From the NCBI RefSeq assembly GCF_023065955.2, contig NW_026622985.1, positions 79,101,931 through 79,165,930 of the forward strand: a stretch of DNA of 64,000 nt. The letters run 5' to 3'. The position numbers and the translations under genes were made by a program. This DNA is from Ursus arctos (lineage: Eukaryota; Chordata; Mammalia; Carnivora; Ursidae). The notes beneath the pieces are model-generated. The model ran no database searches. It had not been told where the DNA came from and was given only the letters and a program-made list of their open reading frames with translations. This document shows, in pieces, positions 63,594-64,000 of this stretch (the stretch's first letter is position 1; each line of letters begins with the position of its first letter).

Positions 63594-64000
63594 CTCGGAA
63601 GGAAGGAATTGGCGTGGTGTCCTTAAGCGTTCTCCACAGGAGCCGGCCACGTCGTTGCCATTCTTACTTCTTAGTTTTAATTAACAAAAGGGGGAAGTCG
63701 AGGGGGTGGGGAGGGCAGAGGGGAGGGGTGGGGAGGGGAGGGGTGGGGGAGACAAAATGGCTTCTAGTAAATCCGGAGCAGGCTACGGCGAAGCGGCGGA
63801 GTTGAGGCGCGCCGGGAAGAGCCAAGGCCCGGCGGGCTATGCAGGTGCATGCCCCCCCCTCAGCCCGAGGAGCGGCGCCACCAGCGCTTCCCTGCTTTGT
63901 CCTTGGACCCTGGCTCCGGCTCGCACCAGCCACGGGGGAAGCCGCTTCATCGCCGGAGCGTGCCTCCGGCGCCCCCAGCCCGCTCCCGCGGCTGCCACCC
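63594..64000 (-). promoter_or_regulatory. LRRC4: LRRC4 first exon / CpG-rich promoter region
   Basis: GC and CpG content rise sharply toward the right edge (for example 'gcggcggagttgaggcgcgc' near 63792, and CGCCGGAGCG near 63951), unlike the AT-balanced intron to the left. This is typical of a CpG-island promoter. The non-coding first exon of LRRC4 probably lies here, ending at 63594. No TATA box or unique start site can be picked, and the island may continue past the window. Confidence 0.55.
63689..63752 (+). repeat. G-rich tract with quadruplex potential
   Basis: The + strand holds at least eight runs of three to five G separated by one to four bases (GGGGGTGGGGAGGG, then GGGGAGGGGTGGGGAGGGG). 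This satisfies the usual G-quadruplex pattern several times over. It lies in the inferred LRRC4 first exon, with the G runs on LRRC4's template strand and in the sense of the SND1 pre-mRNA. Confidence 0.7.

Larger units (their letters stand above)
25396..64000 (+). other. SND1: SND1 intron hosting LRRC4 in antisense
   Basis: No match to the next SND1 segment (MDKAGNFIGWLHIDG) was seen between the exon donor and the right edge, so this intron appears to be at least 38.6 kb. It contains all four CAN-SINEs, several MIR and hAT elements, and the whole LRRC4 coding region on the opposite strand. In human, LRRC4 is likewise nested in a large SND1 intron on the reverse strand, which supports the reading. 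A manual scan could miss a short divergent exon. Confidence 0.72.

Noticed and set aside
1..64000. MicroRNA, tRNA, CRISPR, prophage or operon features
   Set aside because: The sequence is vertebrate intronic DNA. The only tRNA-like sequences are SINE heads, the CA/TG and SINE repeats are not CRISPR spacers, and no hairpin was recognised as a known microRNA.
1..64000. A previously undescribed gene system
   Set aside because: Apart from one SND1 exon and LRRC4 no reading frame shows domain structure, splice-consistent exons or conserved context. The unusual features are short repeats and motifs, not a system.

Overview
This is mammalian nuclear DNA, mostly intronic. Four tRNA-derived CAN-SINE copies (two on each strand) mark it as carnivoran. 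Their consensus, with a 'cgttatgggatcgagcccc' segment and an 'aaataaataaataaaatctt' tail, looks to me like the form common in arctoid carnivores (bears, giant panda, seals), not dog or cat. That finer placement rests on memory of SINE consensus sequences and is only moderately certain.

Two genes can be supported. (1) One coding exon of SND1 (Tudor-SN/p100) lies on the + strand at 25286-25395. It encodes residues matching human 558-593 in the fourth staphylococcal-nuclease-like domain. The sequence on both sides is SND1 intron; I found no other SND1 exon in the window. (2) The complete coding sequence of LRRC4 (netrin-G ligand 2) lies on the - strand at 61359-63311 as one uninterrupted 650-codon ORF. 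Its 3' UTR runs left to a probable poly(A) signal near 59755. A CpG- and G-rich 5' region reaches the right edge. This reproduces the arrangement known in human 7q32, where LRRC4 sits antisense inside an SND1 intron.

Layout: 1-25285 is SND1 intron carrying old repeats (MIR, L2, L1M, CR1/L3-like, hAT and Tigger-type DNA transposons), a hairpin-forming 19-bp inverted repeat at the left edge, and an unusual 59-nt duplication. 25286-25395 is the SND1 exon. 25396 to about 59700 is intron with all four CAN-SINEs, more MIR/L2/hAT copies and one L1-in-MER5A nest. About 59735-64000 is the LRRC4 locus. The other long reading frames are chance ORFs or antisense shadows.

The genes have unrelated jobs: SND1 is a ubiquitous RNA-binding/nuclease cofactor and LRRC4 is a neuronal postsynaptic adhesion protein. 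They share DNA because one is nested in the other. I found no new gene system, CRISPR array, tRNA, rRNA or recognisable microRNA. The most unusual local features are the 59-nt duplication, the edge hairpin, the perfect palindromes at 39196 and 51566, and the G-rich tract beside LRRC4 exon 1.
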